Source: Bacillota bacterium (GTDB lineage: Bacteria; Bacillota; Clostridia; Christensenellales; Aristaeellaceae). From it: DNA of 64,000 nt. The notes under the pieces were generated by a model, which did no database searches, was not told the DNA's origin, and saw only the letters and a list, made by a program, of their open reading frames with translations. Below are positions 56,187 through 63,749 of this stretch, piece by piece. Each line of letters starts with the position of its first letter. Positions within the stretch are counted from its first letter, which is position 1. The DNA lies in the NCBI GenBank assembly GCA_030057655.1, contig JASGUQ010000020.1, positions 43,815-107,814 of the forward strand, read 5' to 3'. The translations under genes were made by a program, and so were the position numbers.

Positions 56187-57086
56187 ATGAAAAGAATGCT
56201 TGCCGCGATGCTGACCGCCCTGATGCTTGTAACCTTCCTTCCCTTTGCCTCCCCGCCTGCCCAGGCGCTTACCAGCCTTTCTGTTGCCGCTGATTTTTAT
56301 TCCCTTTATGTAGGCGAGGAAATCTTTTGGTTTGTCGATGATATCCAAGGCGGAAGCGGAAACTATGAGTTCACTTTTGATGTCTATAAGAATGGAAAGC
56401 TTTTAAAAATAGGAGCCGCCCAGACAGACGACTACCTGTATTTTACGCCCACCTCGCCCGGCAGATACACGGTCAAGGTAGAGGTTGTTGATCTGGTCAC
56501 TTTAGCTACTTTAAGCAAGGTCAGCGATCCAGTTTATATCTTTGAGATTCCCATTAAAATCACCAATGTTGAATCCCTGGGCACCAGCAGCCTGAAGATC
56601 ACCTGGCAGAAGATCCCCGGAGCGACAAAGTACCAGCTTTGGCGCAGCACCAACAAGAACACTGGCTGGGTCCTTGCCAAAACGACCACCGGACTTTTCC
56701 ATGCCAACACCTATTTGCAGGCCGGCACACAGTATTTCTTCAAAGTGCGCTATTATACGCCGGATGGGGAATGGAGCAAGTTCAGCCCCGCCGCCGCCGG
56801 CGTCCCCATGGCGAAGATCAGCATCACCTGGATTTGTTCGCCCGGAAAGGGGCGGGTCAGGCTCAGCTGGCAAACATCGGATGGCGCCTCTGGATACAAT
56901 GTGGTGATGTCAAGAAGATCCAACCGCGGCTTCAGATCGGTCCGCACCCTGTCGGGCAACTCAATCACCTTCAGCGCGCTTAAATCCGGTTCTATCTTGT
57001 ATTTCAAGGTCAGGCCCTACAGAAAGGTGTATTCCATCGTCAACTGGGGTGTTTACAGCCCGGCCAGGGGCGTCAGGGTCAGATAA
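56187..57086 (+). CDS. Secreted Fn3-like protein, copy 5
   Basis: The most diverged of the five, 299 residues. Signal peptide KRMLAAMLTALMLVTFLPF (in part, cut near AQA); N-terminal beta domain with YSLYVGEEIFWFVDDIQGGSG (in part); then two Fn3-like units with SLKITWQKIPGATKYQLWRS and a C-terminus FKVRPYRKVYSIVNWGVYSP, where the TTYWGQYS signature of the other copies is changed. AGGAGG precedes the ATG. It has its own shared upstream element and terminator, so it is a single-gene unit and may be the oldest or fastest-changing member. Confidence 0.83.
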   Translation: MKRMLAAMLTALMLVTFLPFASPPAQALTSLSVAADFYSLYVGEEIFWFVDDIQGGSGNYEFTFDVYKNGKLLKIGAAQTDDYLYFTPTSPGRYTVKVEVVDLVTLATLSKVSDPVYIFEIPIKITNVESLGTSSLKITWQKIPGATKYQLWRSTNKNTGWVLAKTTTGLFHANTYLQAGTQYFFKVRYYTPDGEWSKFSPAAAGVPMAKISITWICSPGKGRVRLSWQTSDGASGYNVVMSRRSNRGFRSVRTLSGNSITFSALKSGSILYFKVRPYRKVYSIVNWGVYSPARGVRVR

Positions 57087-57105
57087 ATCATCAGCATCCA
57101 AGTCG

Positions 57106-57134
57106 AAACCCACCGGCGGCGTCGGTGGGTTTCG
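57106..57134 (+). terminator. Terminator after Fn3-like copy 5 (possibly bidirectional)
   Basis: AAACCCACCG (57106-57115) and CGGTGGGTTT (57123-57132) form a 10-bp stem; the A and T tracts on its two sides could stop transcription from both directions, including the convergent ricT operon. Confidence 0.8.
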
Positions 57135-57180
57135 TGTATCAAAAAGTGTCTGCAAACGCTTTTTATGTTGGGAAGGATTA

Positions 57181-58131
57181 TCAGTTATCTTCCAGCGGCA
57201 TATCGTCGTCAAAAATGATGGGGCTTAAGGTCTCCATAAATTCCTCATCCTGCTCAGTGAGCGCGATGGCCTCTTCGAAATCCTGTTTGCCAGGTTTGCC
57301 TTCCTGTTTTTGCTGCTGGGGCGGGTTGACCCTGGTCACCTGTTCAGCCTGGAAGACATGGAGGTCGGAGCTGTCCCCATGGGTGATGCGGACCGTCACG
57401 GTTTCCAAAAGCGCGTTCATCTGCGTGACGATGCCGCGGCCCTGGGGTGTGATGACCTCCTTGCCCAGCTTGGGCATTTTTTTGCGCGATTTTTCATATT
57501 GCTCCTGCTCATACTTCAGGCAGCACATCAGCCTGCCGCAGACGCCGGAGATCTTGGTCGGGTTCAGGGACAGGTTTTGTTCTTTTGCCATTTTGATGGA
57601 GACGGGCTGGAACTCGTTTAAATAGCTGGAGCAGCAGAGGCTGCGCCCGCAGGAGCCGATGCCGGTGATCATTTTGGCTTCATCGCGCACGCCGATCTGC
57701 CTTAATTCGATGCGGGTCTTGAAGATGCCGGCAAGGTCTTTGACCAGGGCCCTGAAATCAACCCTGCCGCCGGAGGTGAAGCTGGCGATCAGCTTGCTGC
57801 CGTCAAAAGCGTATTCCACTTTCACCAGCTTCATTTCCAGCTTGTGCGCGGCAATGCGCTCCTTAACGATGCCAAAGGCCTGGCTCTCTTTTTGCCTGAA
57901 ATGCTCGCATTGCCTCAGGTCGTTGTCAGTCGCGACGCGAACGACTTCAGCCACGGGCTGCTTGATCATTTCTTCTGGCAGGTCCTGAGCGGTTTGAACA
58001 ACGGTCGCGATGTCAAGCCCCGTGCCGGTGGGCAGCAGCACGCGCTCGCCAAGGGGCAGTTCCAGAGAGCCCGGCGAAACCAGGTGGAGCCTTCCAAGAT
58101 CACGGAACTGAACGCCGATAACAATGGGCAT
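57181..58131 (-). CDS. ricT: PSP1-domain regulator RicT (YaaT)
   Basis: Subunit of the RicT-RicA-RicF complex that, in B. subtilis, carries iron-sulfur clusters and affects RNase Y activity, sporulation and biofilm. The 316-residue protein has the PSP1 domain (about 60-145) and two cysteine groups, GSCGRSLCCSSYL near residue 160 and SGVCGRLMCCLKYE near 195, matching the cluster ligands. The acidic C-terminal tail (about 265-316) is variable in the family. It is the last gene of darA-holB-ricT, 5 bp after holB, the same order as in B. subtilis, where yaaR is also present. ricA and ricF are not in this window. Confidence 0.92.
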   Translation of the reverse strand: MPIVIGVQFRDLGRLHLVSPGSLELPLGERVLLPTGTGLDIATVVQTAQDLPEEMIKQPVAEVVRVATDNDLRQCEHFRQKESQAFGIVKERIAAHKLEMKLVKVEYAFDGSKLIASFTSGGRVDFRALVKDLAGIFKTRIELRQIGVRDEAKMITGIGSCGRSLCCSSYLNEFQPVSIKMAKEQNLSLNPTKISGVCGRLMCCLKYEQEQYEKSRKKMPKLGKEVITPQGRGIVTQMNALLETVTVRITHGDSSDLHVFQAEQVTRVNPPQQQKQEGKPGKQDFEEAIALTEQDEEFMETLSPIIFDDDMPLEDN

Positions 58132-58136
58132 GGGTA

Positions 58137-59078
58137 TTATTCCTCCAAAGATTCAATCAGCAGACAATCGATGATCGCCTGCCAGGACAGGTTGCTTGCC
58201 TGCTGTTTGCGGGCTTTGAAAACGCCTTCAAGAAGCGCGCGGGACCGCGCAGCGTCCTTTTTTAAAAGTGTTTTCTTTTTAAGCAGGCGCTGGGCGGCCT
58301 GCTGGGTGTAGTCCAGGATCAAATCGGACTTGTCTTTCATGTCCTTCAGCTTTTTGGAAGCGGCGGGAAGCTGCTCTATTTTTTCAAAGGACAGGATGGT
58401 CTCATCGACCAGTTTTTTTGTGTTCCAGAAAGCCGCGTCATCCTTGATGGCGAGGGCTTTGCCCAGGCTGCCGTCCGACAGCTCCGCCAGCTCCACAGCC
58501 TCGCTTTTCATGATACCATAAAAAATCAGCGCCTCCTGCACAAGCTCATCCGGCCAGGGAGGCAGGCGAAAGATCTGGCATCTGGAGCGGATGGTGGACA
58601 GCACCGCTTGCTCGTTGGCGCAGGTGATCAGAAAAAAAGTGGCGGGGTCCGGCTCCTCAACCGCTTTGAGCAGGGCGTTTTGTGCCTGGGGGGTGTAGGT
58701 GTCCGCCAGGTGCAGCAGCACCACGCGCGCGCCGGAAGAGAAGGGATAGGTAGCGAGGCTGCCCAACAGCGCCCTGGCCTGATCCACCTTGACGCTGCGC
58801 TGGCGATCCAGCAGTTTGACCTCCAGCAGGTTCGCGTGGTTATTTTCCTGTACCTTCACGCATTCAGGGCATGTCCCGCAGGGCTTTTGCCCGCCGGTGC
58901 ACAGCAGCGCCTGCGCCAGAATCCCGGCCAGCGTTGCCTTGCCAACACCAAACTGCCCTGAAATCATCAGGGCATGCGGCGCTTTTGAGGTAGCGTATTG
59001 CTGAATCAGGCTTGGGATCAAACCTGACAGTTTTTCAAAGAATGCGGTCTGCCGCGCGGTTGTATCGGGGCGTGTCAT
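58137..59078 (-). CDS. holB: DNA polymerase III subunit delta prime
   Basis: Clamp-loader subunit that helps place the beta clamp on DNA. The 313-residue protein has GQFGVGKATLA, a P-loop in which Lys is followed by Ala rather than Ser or Thr, as expected since delta prime does not hydrolyse ATP. A zinc site includes CGTCPEC, with NALLKAVEEPDP and the SRC motif (IRSRCQIFRLP). The C-terminal collar domain is helical. It lies between darA and ricT, the conserved Firmicutes order, and starts 10 bp after darA. Confidence 0.93.
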   Translation of the reverse strand: MTRPDTTARQTAFFEKLSGLIPSLIQQYATSKAPHALMISGQFGVGKATLAGILAQALLCTGGQKPCGTCPECVKVQENNHANLLEVKLLDRQRSVKVDQARALLGSLATYPFSSGARVVLLHLADTYTPQAQNALLKAVEEPDPATFFLITCANEQAVLSTIRSRCQIFRLPPWPDELVQEALIFYGIMKSEAVELAELSDGSLGKALAIKDDAAFWNTKKLVDETILSFEKIEQLPAASKKLKDMKDKSDLILDYTQQAAQRLLKKKTLLKKDAARSRALLEGVFKARKQQASNLSWQAIIDCLLIESLEE

Positions 59079-59088
59079 CCCAAAAGGA

Positions 59089-59418
59089 TCAAAGCTTCAG
59101 GAACTGATCAACAGTGAGCACGAACACCGTCGCGCCGCCGACAGTGACCTCAATGGGGTAGGGGGCATACATGCCGGTCGCGCCGCCCATGGTGACGGGA
59201 GATGTTGCGATTTGTTTGCGGCTTTTGCAAACCTTCTCGATCAAGCCCATGCAGGTGTCAAACCTGTCATCCTCAACGCCAACCAAAAGGGTGGTATTGC
59301 CCGCCCGCAAAAATCCTCCTGTGGTCGCCAATTTGGTAACACCAAAGCCTTCTTCCATTAACTCGCTGACAAGATGCGCCGCATCCTCATCTTGCACAAT
59401 AGCAATAATCAGCTTCAT
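59089..59418 (-). CDS. darA: Cyclic-di-AMP receptor DarA (PstA, PII-like)
   Basis: Small trimeric signal protein that binds c-di-AMP; its downstream targets are not settled. The 109-residue protein has the family start KLIIAIVQDEDA and the ligand-binding TTGGFLRAGNTTLLVGVEDDR (in part), then the GYAP-like MYAPYPIEVTVGGATVFVL. Its presence with cdaA and cdaR shows that both synthesis and sensing of c-di-AMP are encoded within 60 kb. AAAGGAGGCC precedes the ATG. The promoter upstream has a strong palindrome just after the start of transcription. Confidence 0.95.
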   Translation of the reverse strand: MKLIIAIVQDEDAAHLVSELMEEGFGVTKLATTGGFLRAGNTTLLVGVEDDRFDTCMGLIEKVCKSRKQIATSPVTMGGATGMYAPYPIEVTVGGATVFVLTVDQFLKL

Positions 59419-59439
59419 TGGCCGGCCTCCTTTTAAGCG

Positions 59440-59500
59440 GATAGAGTTTTACTCTATCTTAGATTACATATATTATACAAAACAGTAAGCAAATTTTCAA
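59440..59500 (-). promoter_or_regulatory. darA promoter with downstream palindrome (minus strand)
   Basis: On the minus strand, TTGAAA (59495-59500) and TATAAT (59472-59477) are 17 bp apart. Immediately downstream of the expected start, GATAGAGT (59440-59447) and ACTCTATC (59451-59458) form a perfect 8-bp inverted repeat around TTT: an operator, or a hairpin in the leader before the ribosome site. Confidence 0.75.
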
Positions 59501-59601
59501 GATGCAGGTTTCTGACCCCTTTTTGTTTAACAAACACATGCTTCAAATGGCGTGAAAAATGACTTGTGCCAAAAAGCGTTCAATCCATGGGCGAATACTT
59601 T

Positions 59602-60699
59602 TTAATCCCGCTGGTTTAACTCAGGAAGCTGGATCCGCCTGGCGGCTTCGCGGCGTTTTTCATCGGACATGGCCGCGTAGTGCTTTCTTGTTGTGTTGAC
59701 GTCCGCGTGCCCAAGGGTGTCCGCGACCAGATAAATATCGCCCGTTTCCTGATACAGGTTGGTGCCGAAGGTGCTGCGCAATTTATGCGGGCTTAATTTC
59801 TTTTTGAGCGGCGCGCCGATCAAAGCGTATTTTTTTACCAGGTTTTCAACCGCCCGCTGGGTGATTCTGCGCTTTTGAAGCGAAAGAAAAAGGGCATATT
59901 CATGACCCGGCTTGGTTTCAACGTTCTTTCTTTCATCTATATAGTTCTTCAGGCATTCAGCAACAGTGTCGGGGAAATACAGGATGGTCTGGTTGCCGCC
60001 TTTTCTGGTCACGATGAAGGAATTCTGCTCAAAATTGATGTGATCCAGGTCAAGGCCGACCAGCTCGCTGACGCGGATGCCGGTTCCCAGGAACATCATT
60101 AAAATCGCGATGTCCCGTTTCTGCGTGTTTTTGAGGTAATTCTGCTGAGATTTGCCAAATCCCTTTCCTTGATAAATCGCGTCCATCATGCGCTGGACCT
60201 CGTCATTTTCCATGTACAAAATGGGCTTGCTGCGGCGTTTGGGCATGGTGATCAAAGTGGCCACATTGGCCGGGATAATCTCGTTTTTGAAAAGATAATC
60301 AAAAAAAGACCGGACAGCGCTCAATTTGCGCATGATCCCCAACTCCTTGTTTTGGACGCTGACGCTTGCCGGTTTTTTGTTTTGTTTTTCCGTTTCAGCT
60401 TGCCTGAAATAAAACTGAAGGTAGTCCTGAAACCCTTCGATGTGCCTGGCGGTGATCCGTTTCATGTGGTATTCATCCATCAGCCGCGGCTCCGTGTCCG
60501 CGAAATCCGCTTCTTCATTGCATAAATAGTTGAAGAAAAGACGCAGGTCATAAGCATAAGCCTGCCTTGTCAGAGCGCTGGTCGTCTGCGAAATGGAACG
60601 GAAAAAATCGGTGCACAGCCTTGGCAGCTCCAGCTGAATGTCTTTCAATTTCGCCAAGGCTTTTTCCGCAGTGGTATGATGAAAAGCAACTCGTTTCAA
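59602..60699 (-). CDS. Tyrosine recombinase (XerC/D-like)
   Basis: Site-specific recombinase, possibly for chromosome dimer resolution. The 365-residue protein has an N-terminal SAM-like core-binding domain (about 25-150). The catalytic domain carries Arg in GTGIRVSELVGLD, Lys in TRKGG, His-xx-Arg in HKLRSTFG, the second His in LGHADVNTT and the nucleophile Tyr in RKHYAAM. All active-site residues are present. The length is about 60 residues above E. coli XerC or XerD because of a longer N-terminus and a Lys/Gln-rich insertion (KQNKKPASVSVQNKEL). A TTG start is set by CAGGAG. codV, the XerC-like gene usually before hslV, is missing there, so this could be its functional substitute. Confidence 0.88.
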   Translation of the reverse strand: MKRVAFHHTTAEKALAKLKDIQLELPRLCTDFFRSISQTTSALTRQAYAYDLRLFFNYLCNEEADFADTEPRLMDEYHMKRITARHIEGFQDYLQFYFRQAETEKQNKKPASVSVQNKELGIMRKLSAVRSFFDYLFKNEIIPANVATLITMPKRRSKPILYMENDEVQRMMDAIYQGKGFGKSQQNYLKNTQKRDIAILMMFLGTGIRVSELVGLDLDHINFEQNSFIVTRKGGNQTILYFPDTVAECLKNYIDERKNVETKPGHEYALFLSLQKRRITQRAVENLVKKYALIGAPLKKKLSPHKLRSTFGTNLYQETGDIYLVADTLGHADVNTTRKHYAAMSDEKRREAARRIQLPELNQRD

Positions 60700-60727
60700 A
60701 GCAAACTCCTGTTCTTTTTATAAATCA

Positions 60728-60756
60728 ATTATACGATATATGAAGAAAATGCTCAA
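60728..60756 (-). promoter_or_regulatory. Promoter for the tyrosine recombinase (minus strand)
   Basis: On the minus strand, TTGAGC (60751-60756) and TATAAT (60728-60733) are 17 bp apart. Confidence 0.65.
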
Positions 60757-60792
60757 GAAAAGGAGGTTTCATGTAAAAATTGGAACAAAATA

Positions 60793-60821
60793 TTGACAAT
60801 GTTCAAAATGGTTGATATATT
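60793..60821 (+). promoter_or_regulatory. Promoter for the AraC-type regulator operon
   Basis: Perfect TTGACA (60793-60798) and TATATT (60816-60821) with 17-bp spacing; the start codon is 29 bp downstream. Confidence 0.82.
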
Positions 60822-60850
60822 GCGTTGGGATCATTTCAAGGAGGTACTTT

Positions 60851-61723
60851 ATGTCCAATTCTACGCTGTTTCAGACCACTAACCACTCACCAGATAAACT
60901 TCCCGTATCTGTTGAAGGAGTTCATACGCCCGACGCGCTTGCCTCGGCGAGCGGTTTATGGATAGCATCTGCCGGTTCTGCAATGTTGACCGCGGGTGAT
61001 TACCCGCTGAAAAGCCAGAGCAACTGGCTGCTGATTTTGTGCCAGAGCGGTTCCTTTCACCTGAACACCAATGATCTCAAGCTCCGCAACCGCGAGTGCT
61101 GCATGATTCCCGTTGAAACAAGCGGGTCTGTCCTGCATGTGGCGCAGGAGGCGCGCATCATTTGGATGACCATCGGCGGCCGCCTGGCCATGAATTACAT
61201 GAGCCTGATGGGCGCGATGCCGCACCGCGCCATGAAGCAGGGGACGCTGCCCTCACAAGTGAAGCTGGGCAAGAGCATTGTTCAGGCGATCGTCAGGATC
61301 GGATCTGTGCGTGAAGCCTCATCCGCGCAATTGCAGCAGCTTCTCTGGGGTCTGCTTGCATCCCATTCCGGCCAGCCTGTCGCGATGGACGCGGTTTTGT
61401 CCCATGAGATCTCCAAAGTGATCGACGCGATGCGCAAGAACCAGTACAAGGATTCTTTCACGCTCAGCGACATGGCCAACCTCAGCCGGATGCCGGTGGA
61501 GACCTTCCGCAAGCGCTTTGTGACCGAAGTCGGCATGCCGCCGCAAAGCTACCAGCTATTCTGCAAGATGGAGCGCGCCAAGACCCTGCTGAAGGAGGGG
61601 CTCACCGTCCGTCAGGCCGGCATCGAGGTCGGCATGGATGATCCGTATCACTTCAGCAAGACGTTCAAAAACATTGTCGGGATGAGCCCGTCCCACTTTA
61701 CAAAAACGACCATCGCCCGGTGA
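60851..61723 (+). CDS. AraC family transcriptional regulator
   Basis: DNA-binding regulator of unknown target. The 290-residue protein has an N-terminal cupin-like sensor region (about 30-140, with GDYPLKSQSNWLLILCQSG, in part) and a C-terminal double helix-turn-helix (about 195-290): SFTLSDMANLSRMPVETFRKRF (in part), LKEGLTVRQAGIEVGMDDPYHFSKTFKNIVGMSPSHF (in part). The ATG follows AAGGAGG. mrnC overlaps its stop by 4 bp (GTGA), an odd pairing that puts an RNA-processing gene under this regulator's promoter. Confidence 0.9.
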   Translation: MSNSTLFQTTNHSPDKLPVSVEGVHTPDALASASGLWIASAGSAMLTAGDYPLKSQSNWLLILCQSGSFHLNTNDLKLRNRECCMIPVETSGSVLHVAQEARIIWMTIGGRLAMNYMSLMGAMPHRAMKQGTLPSQVKLGKSIVQAIVRIGSVREASSAQLQQLLWGLLASHSGQPVAMDAVLSHEISKVIDAMRKNQYKDSFTLSDMANLSRMPVETFRKRFVTEVGMPPQSYQLFCKMERAKTLLKEGLTVRQAGIEVGMDDPYHFSKTFKNIVGMSPSHFTKTTIAR

Positions 61724-62127
61724 GAGAGAAGTACCCGCCCTCAGCAGCCGCCAACCTGAGCGCCCTTCAACTGGCGTTCATCGGGGACGCTGTCTACAAC
61801 CTGTTTATGCGCCTGAGCGCGCTGTCAAACGGGGGCTGCGTCAAAAAGCTGCATTTGGGCACCACCAGAAGGGTAAACGCGGTTGCCCAGGCACAGGCGC
61901 TGAGCGCCATTGAACCATATTTAAGCCAGGAAGAGCAGGCCATCGTAAAAAGAGGCAGAAACGCCCATGCCCGGCACGCCGCGCCCAAAAGCGCGACCCT
62001 CGCGCAGTACTGCGCGTCAACCGGATTTGAAGCTTTGATCGGTTATCTGTATTTAAGCGGACAGGACAGGCGGCTTGATGAACTGTTCGGGCTGATCGAT
62101 CAAAATCAAGGAAAAGACCAATTATAA
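61720..62127 (+). CDS. mrnC: Mini-ribonuclease 3 (MrnC)
   Basis: Homodimeric RNase III-type endonuclease without a double-strand-binding domain; it matures 23S rRNA in B. subtilis. The 135-residue protein has LAFIGDAVYNLFMRL, with the catalytic Asp, near residue 20, HARHAAPKSATLAQYCASTGFEALIGYLYL (in part), with the catalytic Glu, near residue 112, and the expected short length. The start is GTG overlapping the araC-type gene. rlmB follows 28 bp later; mrnC-rlmB is a conserved Firmicutes pair, normally after cysS. Confidence 0.94.
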   Translation: MREKYPPSAAANLSALQLAFIGDAVYNLFMRLSALSNGGCVKKLHLGTTRRVNAVAQAQALSAIEPYLSQEEQAIVKRGRNAHARHAAPKSATLAQYCASTGFEALIGYLYLSGQDRRLDELFGLIDQNQGKDQL

Positions 62128-62155
62128 TTGCGAAAGCATCTCGCGAAAGGAAATT

Positions 62156-63436
62156 ATGCCAGCAAACAACAAACCAGGTAAAAAAGGATTTCAGTCTCAG
62201 AATAAAAACAGCAAGGGGAAGGGCGCCTTTTCCCGTTACGGACAGGGGGAAAGGCCCTCATCCGGATCTGATAGCCATCAGCGCCAGCAAAAAAACCGTT
62301 ATTCCAGTGAAACTTCCAATTTTCAAGGCCCTCGGAAAAGCCGCACGCCCTCAGGGCAGATCCCTGAAAGCAGGCCTTACAACTCCGCTTTTAAGGACAA
62401 GGGATACGAGAACCCCTCCAGCAGCAACCGCCAGTATGACGCGTTTGCACGCCGCGGAAAAAATTCACAGTTTGGCGGCCAAAAGCCTGGCCGTTCCGGT
62501 TTTTATGGAAAGCCAGGATTTGGCAAGCCGTCAACTGAGAAAAACGTTTCGCCCGCTTCCAGGCGTTTTGGCCCGTCCAGCAACAAGGCGCCTTTTAATG
62601 AGGTGAACGCAGCGCCCAAAAAGCAGATGAACAAAGTCCCGCATGCTTTTGAGCAGCCCGTGGAGACAATTGATCAGGTGAAGCGTTTTGAGGAAGACCT
62701 TCCTCAGGTCAACCTGCTGACCGGTCGCAATCCGATCCGCGAAGCCATCAAAACCGGGCGTGATCTGGAAAAGCTGATGATCGCCAAGGGGGATTTAACC
62801 GGATCTGCAAGAGAAATTGTCAGCCTGGCCAAGAAATCAGGGGTGATGATCCAGTCCGTGGAGCGTTCCCGCCTGGATCAGCTTTCCAAAAATCACCAGG
62901 GCATGATCGCCTTTGCCTCAGCGTATCAGTATTCCCAGGTGGAAGACATTCTGGAAACGGCCAAGCATAGGGGAGAGGCGCCCTTTATCATCGTATTGGA
63001 CCAGATTACTGACCCGCACAACCTTGGCGCTGTGATCAGGACCGCTGCCTGCGCAGGCGCGCATGGCGTGATCGTTCCCATGCACCGGGCGGTCGGCCTG
63101 ACCCCTGCGGCTGTGAAGGCTTCTGCCGGCGCAGTCGAGCACATCAAAGTCGCCCGGGTCGTCAACCTGAACCAGACCATCAAAAGCCTGCAAAAAAAAG
63201 GCGTTTGGTTCTACGCCGCCCAGATGGACGGGGAGGACTACCGGAAGGTGCGTTTTGACGGGCCCTGCGCGCTGGTGATCGGCAGCGAAGGGGAGGGGGT
63301 CAGCCAGTTGACTGCTTCCATTTGCGACAAACAGGTCAAGATCCCCATGACAGGCGAGATAAGTTCCCTCAACGCGTCCGTCGCGGCCGGTATTTTGATG
63401 TACGCTGTCTACGGAACGAGAAACCCGGTCAACTAA
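62156..63436 (+). CDS. rlmB: TrmH/RlmB family rRNA 2'-O-methyltransferase with long low-complexity N-terminus
   Basis: SPOUT methyltransferase acting on 23S rRNA G2251-type 2'-O or a related site. The C-terminal 240 residues are typical: LLTGRNPIREAIKTGRDLE, then motif 1 DPHNLGAVIRTAACAGAHG, motif 2 LVIGSEGEGVS and motif 3 IPMTGEISSLNASVAAG. The first 185 residues are atypical: rich in Lys, Arg, Ser, Gly, Gln, Asn, Phe and Tyr with little predicted order. The family is normally about 250 residues. The ATG follows GCGAAAGGA, and the whole frame is open. The tail probably adds RNA or ribosome-precursor affinity. Confidence 0.93.
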   Translation: MPANNKPGKKGFQSQNKNSKGKGAFSRYGQGERPSSGSDSHQRQQKNRYSSETSNFQGPRKSRTPSGQIPESRPYNSAFKDKGYENPSSSNRQYDAFARRGKNSQFGGQKPGRSGFYGKPGFGKPSTEKNVSPASRRFGPSSNKAPFNEVNAAPKKQMNKVPHAFEQPVETIDQVKRFEEDLPQVNLLTGRNPIREAIKTGRDLEKLMIAKGDLTGSAREIVSLAKKSGVMIQSVERSRLDQLSKNHQGMIAFASAYQYSQVEDILETAKHRGEAPFIIVLDQITDPHNLGAVIRTAACAGAHGVIVPMHRAVGLTPAAVKASAGAVEHIKVARVVNLNQTIKSLQKKGVWFYAAQMDGEDYRKVRFDGPCALVIGSEGEGVSQLTASICDKQVKIPMTGEISSLNASVAAGILMYAVYGTRNPVN

Positions 63437-63521
63437 GCCATTGGCTGGGACCAGTTCGGCCAAATCAGCTGAAAAATATGGCGGAACCTTTGATAATACA
63501 AAGTATTATAACAAAAAACAG

Positions 63522-63550
63522 TTGACAAACAAACAGTGCTTGTATAAACT
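63522..63550 (+). promoter_or_regulatory. Promoter for tRNA-Gly and possibly tuf
   Basis: A perfect TTGACA (63522-63527) is followed by TATAAACT: TATAAA at 15 bp (63543-63548) or TAAACT at 17 bp (63545-63550). It ends 19 bp before the tRNA. Confidence 0.65.
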
Positions 63551-63568
63551 GGTTAAGGTTCTGCTTTT

Positions 63569-63642
63569 GCGGGTGTAGCTCAATGGTAGAGCTCCAGCTT
63601 CCCAAGCTGGTCACGTGGGTTCGATTCCCATCACCCGCTCCA
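63569..63642 (+). tRNA. tRNA-Gly (anticodon CCC), CCA encoded
   Basis: Acceptor arms GCGGGTG and CACCCGC pair fully. The D arm is GCTC-AATGGTA-GAGC. The anticodon stem is CCAGC/GCTGG with loop TTCCCAA, giving anticodon CCC for GGG codons. The T arm is GTGGG-TTCGATT-CCCAT; the discriminator base T is followed by an encoded CCA. It lies 108 bp before tuf, with no terminator between, and may be cotranscribed with it. Confidence 0.95.
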
Positions 63643-63749
63643 CAAGTCCTATGCGGTTTACCGCAAGGCAGGAGGCCGGTTTCCCGGCGAACTGAGGAGC
63701 CGGCTTCTACCCGGCAGAATAACCGTAAAATCAGGAGGAGAACAAAACC
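63643..63749 (+). other. Leader between tRNA-Gly and tuf
   Basis: 107 bp without a gene. Contains small hairpins TGCGG-TTTA-CCGCA and GCCGG-TTTC-CCGGC and then AGGAGGAG before the tuf ATG. The hairpins could help tRNA 3' processing or set tuf mRNA stability. Confidence 0.4.

Noticed and set aside
51900..57134. The repeated genes as a CRISPR array or short tandem repeat.
   Set aside because: The repeat unit is a whole gene of about 900 bp with diverging N-terminal sequence and no spacers.
60762..60776. Start-stop mini-ORF (AGGAGGTTTC ATG TAA) between the recombinase and the AraC-type gene.
   Set aside because: It lies upstream of the araC-type promoter and opposite the recombinase promoter, so there is no evidence it is transcribed on the plus strand.
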